The position numbers were made by a program, and so were the translations under genes. Of a DNA stretch of 64,000 nucleotides, positions 24,850 through 37,494 are shown one piece after another (the first letter of the stretch is position 1; each line of letters opens with the position of its first letter). A model generated the notes under the pieces. The model saw nothing but the letters and a program-made list of their open reading frames with translations. It was not told where the DNA came from and did not search any database. The stretch comes from Adiantum capillus-veneris (lineage: Eukaryota > Streptophyta > Polypodiopsida > Polypodiales > Pteridaceae): the NCBI GenBank assembly GCA_014529385.2, contig CM043947.1, positions 99,172,036 through 99,236,035 of the forward strand, read 5' to 3'.

Positions 24850-26061
24850 GTGTTGATTAGGCCTCGTCAGAGTAAGAGGAATGCAAAGGTCATGAAAGAT
24901 ACAAGAGAAGAGGAAAACCAGCCTGTTAGCAAGGCTTTGCAGAAGGTGGACAACATATCAATAAAAGGGGAGGGCTTTGAAAACGGAAGCCTGTGCACCA
25001 GCATGGACCCAGGACAGTGTAGCAAGCTAAAGGAATCTTGCATCGAGGCAGTTTCACTAGAGGACCATAACGAAGAGGTAAGTATGACTGAAGGTTTGGA
25101 GTTGGATATTTCTCCAGAGGCTTGGCAGCCGAGCAAGACTTTATTGTGTAGTGTTATAGACTTAGAGATGGGTAATGCCTCTAGTCTACTGAAGGGTGTT
25201 ATAAACTTGGAGATGGGTAATGCCTCCAGTTTATGTGAGGGTGTTCCGAGTAAGTTTGATGATCAATATGCTGCCAACCTTTTAAGGATGTTCCAAACTC
25301 CTCCACAACACAGCATTGTGTTTGCATGGGATGCATCAGACCTATGGCTAGCCGCTATAACATATAGAGAGAAGATCAGCATGGAGATAAGAGCAAAGGA
25401 GCCATGGATAGACAAAAGCCTGATAGAATGCAAGAATGAAGACCTCATTCGCAATTTGGTACAATTTTTTACAAATAGTGCATCCTCTCTTTGGAGAAAG
25501 GTAAGTGGATTACGCTTGAATTTAAGCCGCAAGGTAGGTGGCTTGCAATTAGCATCAGTAAAGGAAGCTGACATGTTTGAGCACACCCAAAAGAAGCATG
25601 ATATGCTTGCAGTTTTTTCCAGTCATGGCAGTAAGCAGGATTCTGAAGACAACTTGAGCTCACCACACCAACAAGGTGGCCATATATGGTGGATTCTTGG
25701 TACACTCTTGGGAATCATAATTTTCAGTTCTGTCTTTCCAGGAGCCAAGATGCTCATTTCCCCTCTCGCTACTGGTGGTTACAAATTTGGTCCAATTTGG
25801 CATGCAAATTTTATTGTTCAGACACTGCACACAATGATCCTATTTTTCACTTGGGATCCAGGAGGGCACTCGTACAAAGTTCTGGAAGCCATGGGCTTCC
25901 CCTTTAATCAACCGATACTATTCCAAGGAACAAGCTATCACCCGGACCTGTTACAGATTCATGAATATCCCAGAAATCTCACCAATGGCCAAATGGAATG
26001 GCTAGTTCAGAAGGCAACTCGATATCGGATCCTACAGCTAAGCGGAAGAAGAAACATATGA
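24850..26061 (+). CDS. ORF in place of pol, with a membrane-like segment (element B)
   Basis: 403 codons, open throughout, between gag and the polypurine tract. The first half is acidic and contains a 15-residue tandem repeat (LEMGNASSL twice, 25151-25240). A hydrophobic segment, IWWILGTLLGIIIFSSVF, lies at about residues 278-295, followed by HTMILFFTWDPGGHSY. There is no protease, RT, RNase H or integrase motif. Element A has a similar end (hydrophobic segment, FTFDPGG). Position and membrane segment recall the env-like ORFs of some plant gypsy elements, but I see no other envelope feature. Confidence 0.55.
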   Translation: MLIRPRQSKRNAKVMKDTREEENQPVSKALQKVDNISIKGEGFENGSLCTSMDPGQCSKLKESCIEAVSLEDHNEEVSMTEGLELDISPEAWQPSKTLLCSVIDLEMGNASSLLKGVINLEMGNASSLCEGVPSKFDDQYAANLLRMFQTPPQHSIVFAWDASDLWLAAITYREKISMEIRAKEPWIDKSLIECKNEDLIRNLVQFFTNSASSLWRKVSGLRLNLSRKVGGLQLASVKEADMFEHTQKKHDMLAVFSSHGSKQDSEDNLSSPHQQGGHIWWILGTLLGIIIFSSVFPGAKMLISPLATGGYKFGPIWHANFIVQTLHTMILFFTWDPGGHSYKVLEAMGFPFNQPILFQGTSYHPDLLQIHEYPRNLTNGQMEWLVQKATRYRILQLSGRRNI

Positions 26062-26102
26062 GCTAGAGGCATGAATGCCTCTAGCCAAAAGGGGAGGGCT
26101 AA
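26062..26102 (+). promoter_or_regulatory. Hairpin and polypurine tract of element B
   Basis: GCTAGAGGCAT (26062-26072), GA, ATGCCTCTAGC (26075-26085): a perfect 11-bp inverted repeat. The tract AAAAGGGGAGGGCTAA follows directly, then the LTR. Confidence 0.75.
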
Positions 26103-27405
26103 TGATGGGGGCTTTTCACAAGCCAAGCTCCCATACCCCTCTTCTCTCGTCCCCACCCCATGAAAACCCCCTCTTATGGAGGGAGTGATAAAAGGCATTG
26201 GAAAAAGTAAGAAAAAAATAAAGTATGATTATGTAAATATATAAGAAAGGTAAAATAGGCCACCTCATGGTTGCGGGGTAGCCCATCCCCACCTTGCCTT
26301 CTTTTCCTTCACTGTTGCCCCGCCGTGTGTCCCTTTTCCTCTCCTCCACTCAAAAGGTCAACCTCCTCTCTCTTCCCCTTGTCCTTTCTCCTTTCTCTCT
26401 CCCTTGAAGCTACCCCACCCCTTGTCCTTACCAATAATGCACCCTAACTCACATGCCACCTCTCCTATCTTCCAAAACAGTATACCCCACCCCCCCTTTT
26501 CTCTCTCCTACACTCTCCCATGATCCAAATACCCCCCTCTCTCTCTGAAATTCGAAATCTCTATTGTCTTGTAGCCAGATGGCCTCCCCCACACAACACA
26601 CTCAGTTTCACTGAAAAAGGTGTCCACAGACCCATCCCCACCCAGTGGTTACCTGATTTTCTTGTGTTCACACACATCTGCTCACAGATTCACCTCTGAA
26701 CACACTCCCCTCTCTCCCCTCTTGTAGTTACTTTATTCTCCATGTCACCTCTCTTTTTTCCATTCAACCATCTCTCTCTCTTAGTCTCTCTCTCATGAGA
26801 CTGCTGTTCTGGCACATATACACACAGCCAGACAAGTGGGGCCCACAGTCACATGGCCTGTGTAGATAATGATCTCTTCATTTCTAAATTCTAGAATTTC
26901 TCCCCCCTCCTCCCCTATATAAAGAGGGGTCACCATCACACAAAACACACACAACATCACCAAAGAATACACTATGCACTGTGTGTGCCTAGTGCACACA
27001 CACACACCCACACCCACACCATCACCATCACCGCAATCACCATGCTCGTCTTGAGCATGACCTCTACACCCTTGGGCTATGGAAGATGAAGGGCAGCTAA
27101 ATGAAGGATGATGGCCATAACCCTCGTGCGAGTCTTCGCCATCAGCTCCCACCTATCCGCCATGTGCTCTACCACTCTCTCCCTTCTCATTCCCCTACCC
27201 TAAGCTCCCCATTTCATCGCCTTATTTTCTAAATAAAGCTTGAGGTTTTGTGAGTATGTTTTCTTGCAATGTTTTGCCCATGTGAGGTGTGCGGAATCGC
27301 CACCTAGTCTTGTGTTTGGAGTGAGCTTGTGTATGTGTGAAGGGTGTGCGGATTCGCCATCCTTCTGTGGTGCCTAAGTACTAAGCCGCTATACCCCCTC
27401 CCTCA

Positions 27406-27438
<33 letters not shown>

Positions 27439-27646
27439 ACTTTCATTTCCCTTCCTCTTCATCATTACTCCCAAGCATCCATCTCTCTTGGATGAAACTT
27501 TGTTATGGTGGTGTGTTGTTTGCGTCCTAGCCACTGAAGCTAGGTGGTGCCCCCTGTTTGCTTTACCATGACAGGCTCGAGGCGCGCCATTCGGTCCCCG
27601 GTGTTTTAGAGGCCGTCGGGGTTCGGGGTTTGCTTTGCTCCCGTTA
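26103..27646 (+). repeat. 3' LTR of element B
   Basis: 1544 bp, same landmarks as the 5' LTR (TATA box 26916-26924, CT tract 27406-27438, U5 stem-loop 27526-27553). Ends CCCGTTA where the 5' copy has CCCGTCA. Confidence 0.92.
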
Positions 27647-28647
27647 ATGCTTTTAGAGTCATGCCATTTGGATTGACAAATGCTCCTGCAACTTTCCAAC
27701 GCTTCATGAACATGGTATTTCAAGCATTCTTTGGAAAGTCCATTAGGGTTTTTATTGATGATTTTTGCATTTATAGCTCAAAATCATTGCATCTACAAAG
27801 GGTAGAAGAAGGTTTAAATAGGCTCTACGATATGGGAGGTCAACTCAACCCCGACAAGTGTCACATAGGTGAGAATGAAGTGATCTTGCTTGGTCACAAG
27901 GTTTCCTATAAAGGCATTGAGGTGGATCCTTCAAAGGCAAAGGCTCTTATTGAGCTCCCATCACCCAAGAATCTCAAAGAGGTCATCTCATTCATTCAAA
28001 AGGTAAAGTATATGTCACGCTTCATTCACTTAGCCTCGGAGTTACTTCACCCTTTGCAAAAGTTGACACAACAAGTAGAATTTGCATGGTCTTATGAGCT
28101 TGAAGAGTACTTTTGTAGCATTAAAGTCATTTTGTCAGAGCTACCAACACTCATGCCTCCTTGTTGGGAGTACACATTCTTTGTTAGCTCTAGTGTTGGG
28201 AAGGAAACAATTGGTGCAGTTTTATTACAACAAGATCCCCATAGTACCCGGATGGGACCCATCTACTTTGCTAGTATGGTCATGAATGCTTTGGAGAGAG
28301 GCTACACGGAGGCAGAACTCATGATGCGTTCTCTCATGTTTGCGGTGAGAAAGTTTAGATCCTACTTGCTACCAAAACCTTTTGTAATTCTCACTGCAGA
28401 AAATTTGTTTCCTTGGGTGTCATCTCAAATGAATCTTAGCACTAGGATCTCAAAGTGGATTATGGAATTGCAAGAGTTCCAATACTCTTTGAAGGTAGAA
28501 GATAGTGTGCGTGCACAATTGGCAGGGATCCTTACTTATAGGGTACATGAGAAGGAGATTAAGGTGCCTGAAGTAAAGACCCTACCATTGCCACCACCTA
28601 AAAGTATTCTTAATTCTTTTACCTTGTTCTTTGATGGAGCTTTTTGA
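27647..28647 (+). pseudogene. RT C-terminal part and RNase H (element C)
   Basis: The frame continues from 21218 across element B: AFRVMPFGLTNAPATFQRF. The catalytic box reads FIDDFCIYSS (usually F-V/I-DD), with both Asp present. Connection and RNase H follow (GGQLNPDKCHI, EYTFFVSSSVGKETIGAVL, YTEAELMMRSLMFAVRKF). The tether WIMELQEFQYSLKVED leads to the second RNase H, which starts LFFDGAF. An in-frame TGA at 28645-28647 stops the frame; it continues in the same frame at once. Confidence 0.85.
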
Positions 28648-29904
28648 CGAGTCATAGGAAAAGCAAGGGGAGGGCTAGTATTGCTCAACCCAAGTGGACA
28701 GGTGGTCATGAAAGAGAAGGTCAATCTACCAGGTTCAACTAGCAACAATGAAGCAGAATACGACACACTACTTCATGGTTTAAAGATATGCATTGGCCAA
28801 GGTATACAACGTCTCATGTTAAAAGGGGATGCACTTCTCATTGTGAAGCAAATTTTAGGCATTTGGGCATGCAAGAATGAAAGCCTAAGGACAAAAGTTC
28901 ATGCCATTCGTAGGATGTTTAATCAGTTTCAAGAAGTGCAACTATATTATATTCCTAGGAAACAAAATGAAGATGCCGATTTACTTGCACAACAAGCAGT
29001 TACATGTGTTGAAAAAGAAGTGCAGGTCATCATGGTGGTAGCAACTATCAAGCAACCGAGATACCAGGGATTGGAGTCATTGACTCCCATTATTAGCTAC
29101 ATTTTGGAGGGTGAGTTTCCACAAGACTTCACGAAAGCTCAGAAGAGGAGACTCATGAAAAAGGCAAGCGCGTATCGATTCCTAGAAGGATCCCTCTATC
29201 AAAGAGGGAAGGATCAAGTGTGTAGAAGAGTACCAACTATCAAGGAGATTCCATCCATTCTAAAAGGTTTTCATGAAGAGGCATGTGGTGGTCATTTTTC
29301 CCAAGAGTTAACTGTGAAGAAGATTTTGCTTGCGGGGTATGTTTGGCCAAGTCTACATGTGGATGTCCAACATTCGTGTAAAAGTTGTCACAATTGTCAG
29401 GTAAATGGGAATAGAAGATTGGTTTATGGTCCAAGGCAAATCGTGCTTGCAAATGGATCCTTTGAAAAGTGGGGCATTGACGCTCTGGGTCCTCTCCCTA
29501 GGGAAAAAAATGGTAAACTCTACATTCTAGTGGCTGTAGACTATATGACTAGGTGGGTGGAAGCACAAAGTGTGGCAAGGGTAAATGAGAGGATAGTGAG
29601 CAAATTTTTCTACAATCACATTTGTTGTAGATTTGGCACACCTTTGGAGATTGTTTTTGATAATGGTCCAGGGTTTAGAAAGGGCTTGCTCACAGAAGTC
29701 TGTGAAGAACTTCACATTCTACATCGTCATAGTATACCCTACTATCCCCAATCAAATGGTTTGGTAGAAAAAGCTAATGGTGTCATTGCAGGCATCATTA
29801 GAAAGATGGTGAGAAACAAGAAAAAGTTGTGGGATGACTTCTTGGATGGTGCCTTGTGGGCGTATCGAACCACATATAGGGAAGGAGGCTTTAAAACCAA
29901 TTGA
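28648..29904 (+). pseudogene. Second RNase H and integrase (element C)
   Basis: Same frame as the preceding piece. Second RNase H: TSNNEAEYDTLLHGL, LMLKGDALLIVKQILG, RKQNEDADLLAQQAV. Integrase: zinc region FHEEACGGHF and CKSCHNC; catalytic Asp in WGIDALGP, Asp in VFDNGPGF and Glu in NGLVEKANG. All three acidic residues are present. After WAYRTTYR about 40 nt seem deleted (the usual FTPF segment), which shifts the frame into the next piece. Confidence 0.85.
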
Positions 29905-30484
29905 GCTCAACATTCCAACAATGCGACTTCATGGCAAAGCAGCACAAGATGATCAAGAAGCATGGATGGATCGACTTCTTACCTTAGCTGAGCTTGAGTG
30001 GAAAAGAGAAGCAGCATACGAGTGCTACAAGAGGAAAGCCACACAGACGAAGGAAAAGATTGACAAGAAACTGAAGAACAAAGGCATCAATGAAGGAGAT
30101 CTTGTGCTAAGGTATGACAATCGACTCGATAATCATTTTGATGCCAAATTTGAAACTAGATGGCAGGGGCCATACATAGTCAAAAAGACTTTCAACTCAA
30201 GTTATTATCAGCTTACGGACTTGAATGGGAAAGAGCACTCCAGGAAGGTAAATGGGTATCACTTGAAGCCTTATTTGAGTCGCCTTCTACCAAAGGATCT
30301 ACCAAAGATCTGTCAAAAGGCAGCTATCTCATGTAAGTATTGTTCCGTGAAGCATGAGTGTAACTCAAACCAAAATTCTGAGGGGCCAAAAAATGAAGAC
30401 CTCGTCAAGGACTCTGAAGCACTCTCTTTGGAAAGATGCTCTATGATGGTACATGAATATACCATCATCCTGGGGGAGGGCTAA
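29834..30484 (+). pseudogene. Integrase C-terminal region (element C)
   Basis: The real continuation begins at GKEALKPIELNIPTMR (about 29880). It has EGDLVLRYDNRLDNHF, RWQGPYIVKKTF and RKVNGYHLKPYLSR, the GPY/F-type module, and a 60-residue Cys- and Glu-containing tail with no known domain. The last codons overlap the hairpin and polypurine tract. Confidence 0.75.
30443..30484 (+). promoter_or_regulatory. Hairpin and polypurine tract of element C
   Basis: ATGATGGTA (30443-30451) pairs perfectly with TACCATCAT (30460-30468); the loop contains ATGAAT. TGGGGGAGGGCTAA follows, then the LTR start TGATAG. The stem sequence is unrelated to that of element B. Confidence 0.7.
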
Positions 30485-31990
30485 TGATAGCCATTTTTCG
30501 GCTCTCCGTAATTGCCATAGTGAGTTAACCCACCCTATCAAAATCATCCAAACACTGTGGCTATCCCTACCATCTCACTGTATATAGGTGTGTGTGAGTT
30601 AGGGGACTTTTCCCATATCTTCTTAAAAACCCTCAGCTAGCTAGTCACTGGGCTAGTTGAGCCAAAAAAATATAAAAATATAAAAAATATAAGTATATTA
30701 TGGCCCATTTGTGTGTAAATATTTCATTTTATATAGGGCCTAAATAAAAGGATTTTTCATAATTATTTTGGTATTTATTTAAATATTTCTACCTATGGTG
30801 TGTTATTTATGCTATGTACATTGACTCACCATTACCATATTTTTTCTTACCATTTTGCATACTCTTTATTCCATATAAAAAATAATTTCATGCAAGCTTC
30901 TCTTATTTTTGGTGTAACTCCATCCCAACAAAAATCCAAAAAAACTAGTTTTATTTATGTGTATATTTTTTCACTATTGTGATTTTTCCTTCCTACATCT
31001 ATTCTCTTTTACTCTCATAAATTAGAACACCAAAAATATTCATCTTTTTATGGTAGACTTATAATGAGAGAGATTTATTTTGACCCCTTTATAGTTTTTC
31101 CACCTATATTATTTATATTTGACATGTACATATTTTTTTAGACCCCTCAATATTTGATTTTCTTAGTTGTACTATTCACTTATATCATGATCTCAACAAT
31201 ATCTTCAATTATAGACCTACCAAACAAGGTCAAGGGTATGTGGAATGCATGCATGCACCATGGGGAGCTCACTCTTGGAGGTATTCAAAAGAATCATCCA
31301 AACAAGGACCTCACAAGGACCTTGTGCAGTGGAAAAAACAGTTGGCTTTGCTGAGTTTTTAAAGATCACATGCTCCCCGAATTTGAAAAGGTGATACAAA
31401 CAAAAGTTGTAGCTCGTGAGCTGAACTTTCACCTTAAATTTTTTCATATTTGTTTGAGCTACGAGCTGTGAGCTAGGATTTTATTTGTGGACCCCAGTTT
31501 GCCCATGATATGCAGCCACACTCCCTCTTCCACTTTATCATTTTTCTCTTTCACACACACCTCTCCACTCATCATCCCCACCTCTCTCACCACTCCTCTC
31601 TGCACCCTACTCACCTTCTTCTAAACCTTTAAGAATAAGAGAAATCATGGTGAACTCATGTTTCCTACACACACTTCCATTCCAAAATTGACCACCTGGT
31701 CTCATTTTTCCTCATCCATATTACCCATATCTATCAAAAAACCATAAAATTCAGCCTCTTCTCTTGAAAAACATCATCATGGTGGACCGTCAACAAGCGT
31801 CAAAATTGACCCTACTCAAGACACTTGGAGCATCAACATTGTAAGAAATCCATGTTTTCTTACCTATTAAGAGTTTTTTCTTCCTTATTTGTATCCTACT
31901 TGGATACTCTCATTGTAAATATCCAATTCCATTTGTAAATCAATAAAATAACTAACTCTACTAATTTACTAACACTAACCTACTATGAAA
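30485..31990 (+). repeat. 3' LTR of element C (right limit uncertain)
   Basis: It starts TGATAGCC after the polypurine tract. AT-rich, no coding content. AATAAAA near 31944 could be a polyadenylation signal. I could not match it to 17641-18178 by eye, so its right part may be truncated or the 5' copy may be another subfamily. Confidence 0.5.
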
Positions 31991-31997
31991 AGTCCTA

Positions 31998-32255
31998 TCA
32001 CCTCCACTTCTCTCCTCTCTCTTGAACAATTCCCTTACTAGACATTGACAAAGCAGATTTTCCAAGCAGTTTAGCAGGCAGAATTTTAAAGTCAAAGCTC
32101 GTGAATACATTTTCAGATCCTAGGGAGTTGCCAGTATATCTCATTCTCCCTTTAAGAGCAAAGCAAACTTTTTTCCAGGATTTGACAAGCATTGAAGAGA
32201 CTTCAAAACCTGTTTTCAATGGGGCAGCAGTAAACAATTTGTCCCAGGCACTCAT
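31998..32255 (-). other. Unrecognised 85-codon frame
   Basis: Minus-strand open frame with SWKKVCFALKGRMRYTG and LPAKLLGKSAL. It lies between the element C LTR and the broken 3' end of LINE L1. I do not recognise it; it may be a piece of another repeat. Confidence 0.25.
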
Positions 32256-32289
32256 CTGCGAGGTGCCATGGAAATAAACAACAGCCAGA

Positions 32290-35200
32290 TCAATGAGTTA
32301 TTGATATGTGAGAGAAGCAAGTTTGGATGTGACCAAAAGCTGAGCACTCTAGTAGTGTGTGGTACTCAGACTCTCGAACTTGCACTAAGCATAATGTGCA
32401 CAATTGATTTGACTCTTCTCCATTTCCCCAACACCCTATCTCACATCGAAGGATATGGGAGCTAACATGAATGGTTGTGATAGTGTGTATCGCCAACAAG
32501 GGGATAGCTCAAGCATGTAAGTGTGAGTACAGTTTCCTCTTTCAATGAAGAACATGGTTTTGTAGTTGGGGGCAATATGGGTGGTGTAATGTATGAAGCG
32601 TGGCCCACCGGATTTCTCCCAAGCCATAATACATTTGCGTTATAGAACATCTTCATTCACTTGGGAGTCAATTGAAGCATCATGTAGCAAGTGTAATGCA
32701 TCCCATCTCTCAAACCACTTCTTTATGTCTTGCATCCATCCCGTGCTCAAGATCTTGCTTTTATGCGTCTTTTGAACTTTTTTGCTTGCTTCCCATGCAA
32801 TTGTAGGAAGTCAATGTGAGGGGTTTTGACGCATCTTTATCATGTACTCCACAACCCTTTCCATGCCCATAACCTCAATTAGAAGATATCTCGACTCAAG
32901 AAGTAGGATCATATATGGTGTTTGTGTCTTTACAGGAGAAAGTTTGTAAGAAAACTCTTTTGGACATTCTCAAACTCTTTCCAAGTAGACTTTGAGATGC
33001 TCCTACCCCACACTTCAACTCCATAAAGAAGAACCGGTGTCACCAATGCATCAAAAGGATACTTCTTGAGAACCGAACATTTGATGTTTCCCACATTACA
33101 CATGTTCTCAAATTCATAAAATGCTCTCTTTCCCACTTCCAAATGATGCATAGCGCATTGATGCCACTTGTGATTGGACAGAACCTCAAGGCCAAGGTAC
33201 TTAAAGCTCTCAACCACTTCAAGTGTCTCATTGTTGTACAAATGCATGGCTTATCCTTATGGTTGGTTTTCACAAGCATAACCTTTGTCTTGGATTCATT
33301 CACAATCATCCCACTATGCAAGCAAAAGTTCTCAAGGAAAACCATAAGCTTTTGTGCATTTTCTGAAGTGTGTGCTAGAAGCACTACATCATTTGCATAC
33401 ATCAAAAGCATGATTACTGCATTGCAAGTAGTGACCTCTTCAATGCCTTCTTCTTGCATAAAGTCAAGTACCATTTGTTCCAATTGATCGATGCATAGAC
33501 CAAAGAGAGATGGTGACAATGGACATCCCTATTTAACCCAAATAGTGCTTATAAAAATTTCTAAAATTTCTCTTCCCATGTGCAATTGACAAATCACCTT
33601 CTCGTAGATTCACAAAACCGCAAGCATGAAATCATTTGGCACTTGAAGTTCTTCCATCCATCTACACAAATTGTTACGTGGAATCATATCAAAGGCTTTC
33701 TTAAAGTCCACAAAACAACAGTAGAATACCTTGCCTTTCAACCGACTTTCCTCCATGAGAACACGAAGAGTGACAAGATGATCAATGGTGCTATGGCATC
33801 AACAAAAGCCCGCTTGTCCCTTTGCACACTTGTCATTATCTTCAGTGAAATCACTCAATTTCATCTCCATTATGCACCCAAACAACTTTGCCGTAAGAGA
33901 CCCAATCATTATAGTCCGGTAGTTATTTACATTCTTTTCATCCCCTCCTTTGTGCAAAGGCTTAACCCAATCAATACTCCAATCATAAGACATAACATGT
34001 TGAAGTGCAAGGTTGAACATATCACACATCCATTCATGGAAAAAATATCCCGTCCATTTGATCGTCTTCGGCTTGATAACTTGAAGATCTCCCGCTTTGC
34101 GAGTGGCCAACTTTTCAAGCCCACCACATACATCCTCAATAGTAAAAAAAGAGGACATCCATGAAAGTGAACCATAAAATGGAATTTTTTAAGCATTTTC
34201 TTGTTCATATAATTGCCTACAATGTGTGTACATATCCACAAGACTCAAGTTACCAAAACTCTCAATCCGCTTGCCCCTCAGGTTTCTCCAAAATCTTCCA
34301 CATGCATGTGTCGTTTCTGGACTTGAAAAAGTTGTTGCTTTACTTCCCATCTTCTTCTCTTCTTCTGAATCAATACCTTGTATGTATGCAAATGACTTTG
34401 ATAGCTGTCTTTGTCCATAGTTGCATCAAGCTTTATCAAGGACTTTTGAGCATCTTGACATTCTTTATCAAACCACCTTTTGCGTGATCTATCTTTGTTG
34501 ATACCATGTAGATGCTTTATAGGAAAGCATTATTTGGCAATAGAACAAATAACTTTCTTGAAAGCTTCCCATTTAGTTCTCAATGGTGCATCATATTGAA
34601 GCTTCTTCATCCATAATTTTTTCTCAACCATTTCAATGTACATTGGTGCCCATTTGAAATCCATGCATAGTGATAATTTCTCTTTTCTCTAGTTGAGATT
34701 ATCATGCTTAGTTGCTTCTCCACATGAAAGGTTAATACATAAGGTGCAATGGTTGGATTCCGGGGTCCATTGGCCAACATAAAACTCTTTATGTGATACA
34801 TGATGGCTTCGGAGAGTAGCATATAGTCAATCACACTATCCCCATTATGTCTCCTACATGTAAATCCATTGGTTCCACTCCACAAAGATACATCATTGGC
34901 AATCAGCATACTCGTGATATTACACATGTGCAAAAGTAGCTTTCCAAAGTGATCCAGCTCTTTCTTATCCATTGAAGAATGAACATACAAGTGAACTTCC
35001 TCCAACTCCCTTAAAATGTATGGCATATCAAATTGTTGAGTATCATGTTGCAATGTTTTTGTGCAAGCATTGATATCCCCAAATACAATAACATCACCTT
35101 CACCTTTGAAATAAGAAATGTTCTCTTCTAAATAAAAAAATGGCTAATCTCTATCCATGCAAGCATAAAAGGGAGAATCACGATGAGGAATGTAGCACCT

Positions 35201-35551
35201 GAATACAAAAATGGGTGCTCTTTTTGGTGTATAATTTTCAGCCATACATAACGTTTGTACTTGTCATCTTTCAAATTGATACAAAATATTCCAATCCTTT
35301 CTTAACTATACATGCTAAACCTCCTTGTTCTCTTCGTTGCTTAAGATTCTTTGAACACATGAATGAATGTACATTGTAGTTCTCCAAGCCGTTAATCCTT
35401 TGTGTATCATACTCTCAAGTTTCAACAAGAGGTAAAACATTGGCTTTGCTTGTTAGTTCATCAATGCCAACCCCCGCATTCCATGGGTATCCATTACAAT
35501 TCCAAAAGCATATTCTCAATTGTAACTCCGTTTCATAGGTCACGCATCTCC
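32290..35551 (-). pseudogene. LINE ORF2: endonuclease and RT (L1)
   Basis: The most diverged copy. 34607-35053 holds the endonuclease end (GTNGFTCRRHNGDSVIDYM). 33799-34158 is the RT start (WVKPLHKGGDEKNVNNYRT, GQAGFC). 33040-33519 has the catalytic box as YANDVVLLAH, where the first Asp of YADD is Asn, so this RT is inactive. 32930-33247 has FKYLGLEV. The Cys-rich end (CTLCLVQVRESEYHTLLEC) is at 32290-32400. Many stops. Confidence 0.75.
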
Positions 35552-36461
35552 CTATTTGCTCAAGGGACTTGTCTCCTCCTTGGGCACATTTGCTTCATGA
35601 GAGATCTCCTTGTTTTTCTTATTCTTTTCCTCGTATGCCTTGCAATGCATATCTTGTTGCTTAATAGTGCGGTCTTTACATACAAAACATTTTTTATCCC
35701 TCAAATAGATCCTGGTGCATACAATTGGCCGTTCTCCCGAGCAAGGAGCTCTTTGCTTCCCCACTCTATGTGCTCCATAGACCATAACTCTAGACATCCA
35801 AAGTGGGTTTTGAAGAAATATTAAATAACAATGGCAAGAGAAGGAGCTGTCTCTAGCTTCACTTTGGGAATTCCACGAATAACAATGTTCTTGGAACGTC
35901 GCTCGCATTTCTTCAACTCCTCCACATCCACATTCTCAATATTCTTCGTTTGAGCCATATCTTGCATGAGTGAGGTATTAGAAACCACATTGCTACCACA
36001 TACATCAGCCCCTGAGACTTGTTTGTACATACATTTTTTATGTCACATACATTCCGACTCATGGTGTCAAATTTCTCTTCTTTCAATACAAGGGCATGCT
36101 CTACTTTACTCATCCGCTCCTTCAAAGCATTCAAGTCCACAAGAGAGTGTTTACATTCCTTGACTTCCTCTTCAAGTTGCATCAAATGTGTTGTTTACAT
36201 CTCAAGTGTCCTCTTGAGATTCTCATTCTCAACCACAAGTACCCTTAGTGTTCCATTCTTCATTGCAAGTGCTTGTAAGTCTTCGCCTTGTTTGTTTACG
36301 GTCTCTTGCAATGATACCAAGTATGCCATGATCATGGTTTTTGATGTTGTTGGTTGGTTGGCTGTGTTCCTATCTCCACACTTCGGAGATCTTATATTAT
36401 TTTCCACAATGGTTGTGGACCTTGTTGAAGAAGAAGAACTCTTGCGGGTGCCGGAAGACAT
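35552..36461 (-). pseudogene. LINE ORF1: coiled coil and RRM-like domain (L1)
   Basis: From MSSGTRKSSSSSTR (36461) a heptad-rich region (VENENLKRTLEM, then EEEVKECKHSLVDLNAL) suggests a coiled coil. After it come RRSKNIVIRGIPK and YGAHRVGKQ with ERPIVC, the pattern of the RNA-binding domain of animal-type L1 ORF1. At least two stops and two frame shifts. It would bind element RNA. Confidence 0.65.
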
Positions 36462-36693
36462 TGTATGGAAAATAAGAGATGAGAGTCAATTTCCTTGAAC
36501 CTGTTCACTGTAGAAATGGTGTTACAGAGATGCCTTCAATAACCTTGAAAATTTCTGTCTTTACATCAATGTGTAGAGGTCTTTGTGCTCTTCGATTGAG
36601 GATATAGATCACCCAAATCGGAGTTTGGATGAAGAACTTATGATCAAAAGAGTGAACTACTGTCTACTAGGTCAAAAAACGGCTACGTTTTTT

Positions 36694-36697
<4 letters not shown>

Positions 36698-36731
<34 letters not shown>
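36698..36731. repeat. (GA)17 tract at the 5' end of L1
   Basis: 34-nt dinucleotide tract abutting the L1 leader; an imperfect GA-rich region continues to about 36815. Confidence 0.95.
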
Positions 36732-36737
<6 letters not shown>

Positions 36738-37494
36738 CTAGAGAGACAAGTATAAGGAGAGAGATGGATAGAGGTAGAGACATATAGAGAAAACAAGAGA
36801 GGAAAAGAGGGAGAACATACTCGTGCAACCAAATCAACATGATAATCAAATTCAAAACATCATTTGTATCATCATAAAAGAGTATAATCACTTCTTCATT
36901 GGATCAAGCAAAAGAGATATTACATGTGTATATTTGTTTGTACGCTAACCTGTTTTGCTGCTTGTAGGTTACCCTATTGCTACTAGCAATTTGTTTCTGT
37001 CATAACTTGGTCAAACAAACTCACAACATAGACTTCCAGGTACTCAAAACAACGGGAATAGGTGTGGTCTACAAGGCAACGTGGATAGAATTGCGAAAAA
37101 AGTCTTTCTTTGGCTGAAAACGCAACTTTTAGGTCGTGACTCATAAAAACTCTATTTTTTAGTCTCCACTACTTTTTCAACTTATTTTAAGCCTATCCAT
37201 GCATTTTAAGGTAAAATACATAAATATAATATATTGATATTAATAAAAAACTCAATTTTAACTATGTTTTTGTTATACTGTTCATAGACATACTATTTGT
37301 TATTCATTAATCTTTATTAAATATGTCTTTAGTGTATTATTTTAAAAAAGAGAATATATTTTCTCTCTTAATATCTTAAACTCATTCATATAAGCTCTAT
37401 CTAATAGACTATTCAACAATCTTTTAAATTGTGCTAAATGAAAGATATGGCCTACTACATTCTTTTTTACTTTAAGAACTCCAAAAATTAGTCC
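36732..37494. other. AT-rich spacer between L1 and L2
   Basis: No gene or recognisable element. It separates the 5' flank of L1 from the broken 3' end of L2. Confidence 0.4.

Larger units (their letters stand above)
21219..27646 (+). mobile_element. Element B: complete non-autonomous LTR retrotransposon (gag, no pol)
   Basis: 6428 bp. LTRs of 1568 and 1544 bp flank an internal region with a primer site, leader ORFs, gag and a 403-codon ORF, but no protease, RT or integrase. It sits inside the RT of element C. Sequence before the left LTR ends ATGC (21215-21218) and after the right LTR starts ATGC (27647-27650), consistent with a 4-bp duplication; the C frame resumes as AFRVMPFGLTNAP. The LTR pair differs by about 20 substitutions by my count. 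Confidence 0.9.
17641..30484 (+). mobile_element. Element C: Tat-lineage gypsy element, split by element B
   Basis: Order: partial 5' LTR, primer site, two small ORFs, gag, protease, RT (interrupted), RNase H, second RNase H, integrase, polypurine tract, 3' LTR. Without B the internal region is about 5.9 kb. Several stops and frameshifts show that it is dead, but all domains are readable. Confidence 0.85.
32285..36697 (-). mobile_element. LINE copy L1 (minus, 3' truncated)
   Basis: Starts at a (CT)n tract (36698-36731 read on the minus strand) with CGTTTTTTGACCTAGTAGAC, the same leader as L4. ORF1, endonuclease, RT and Cys-rich end follow in broken frames. The 3' end is lost at about 32285, short of the end seen in L3 and L4. 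Confidence 0.8.
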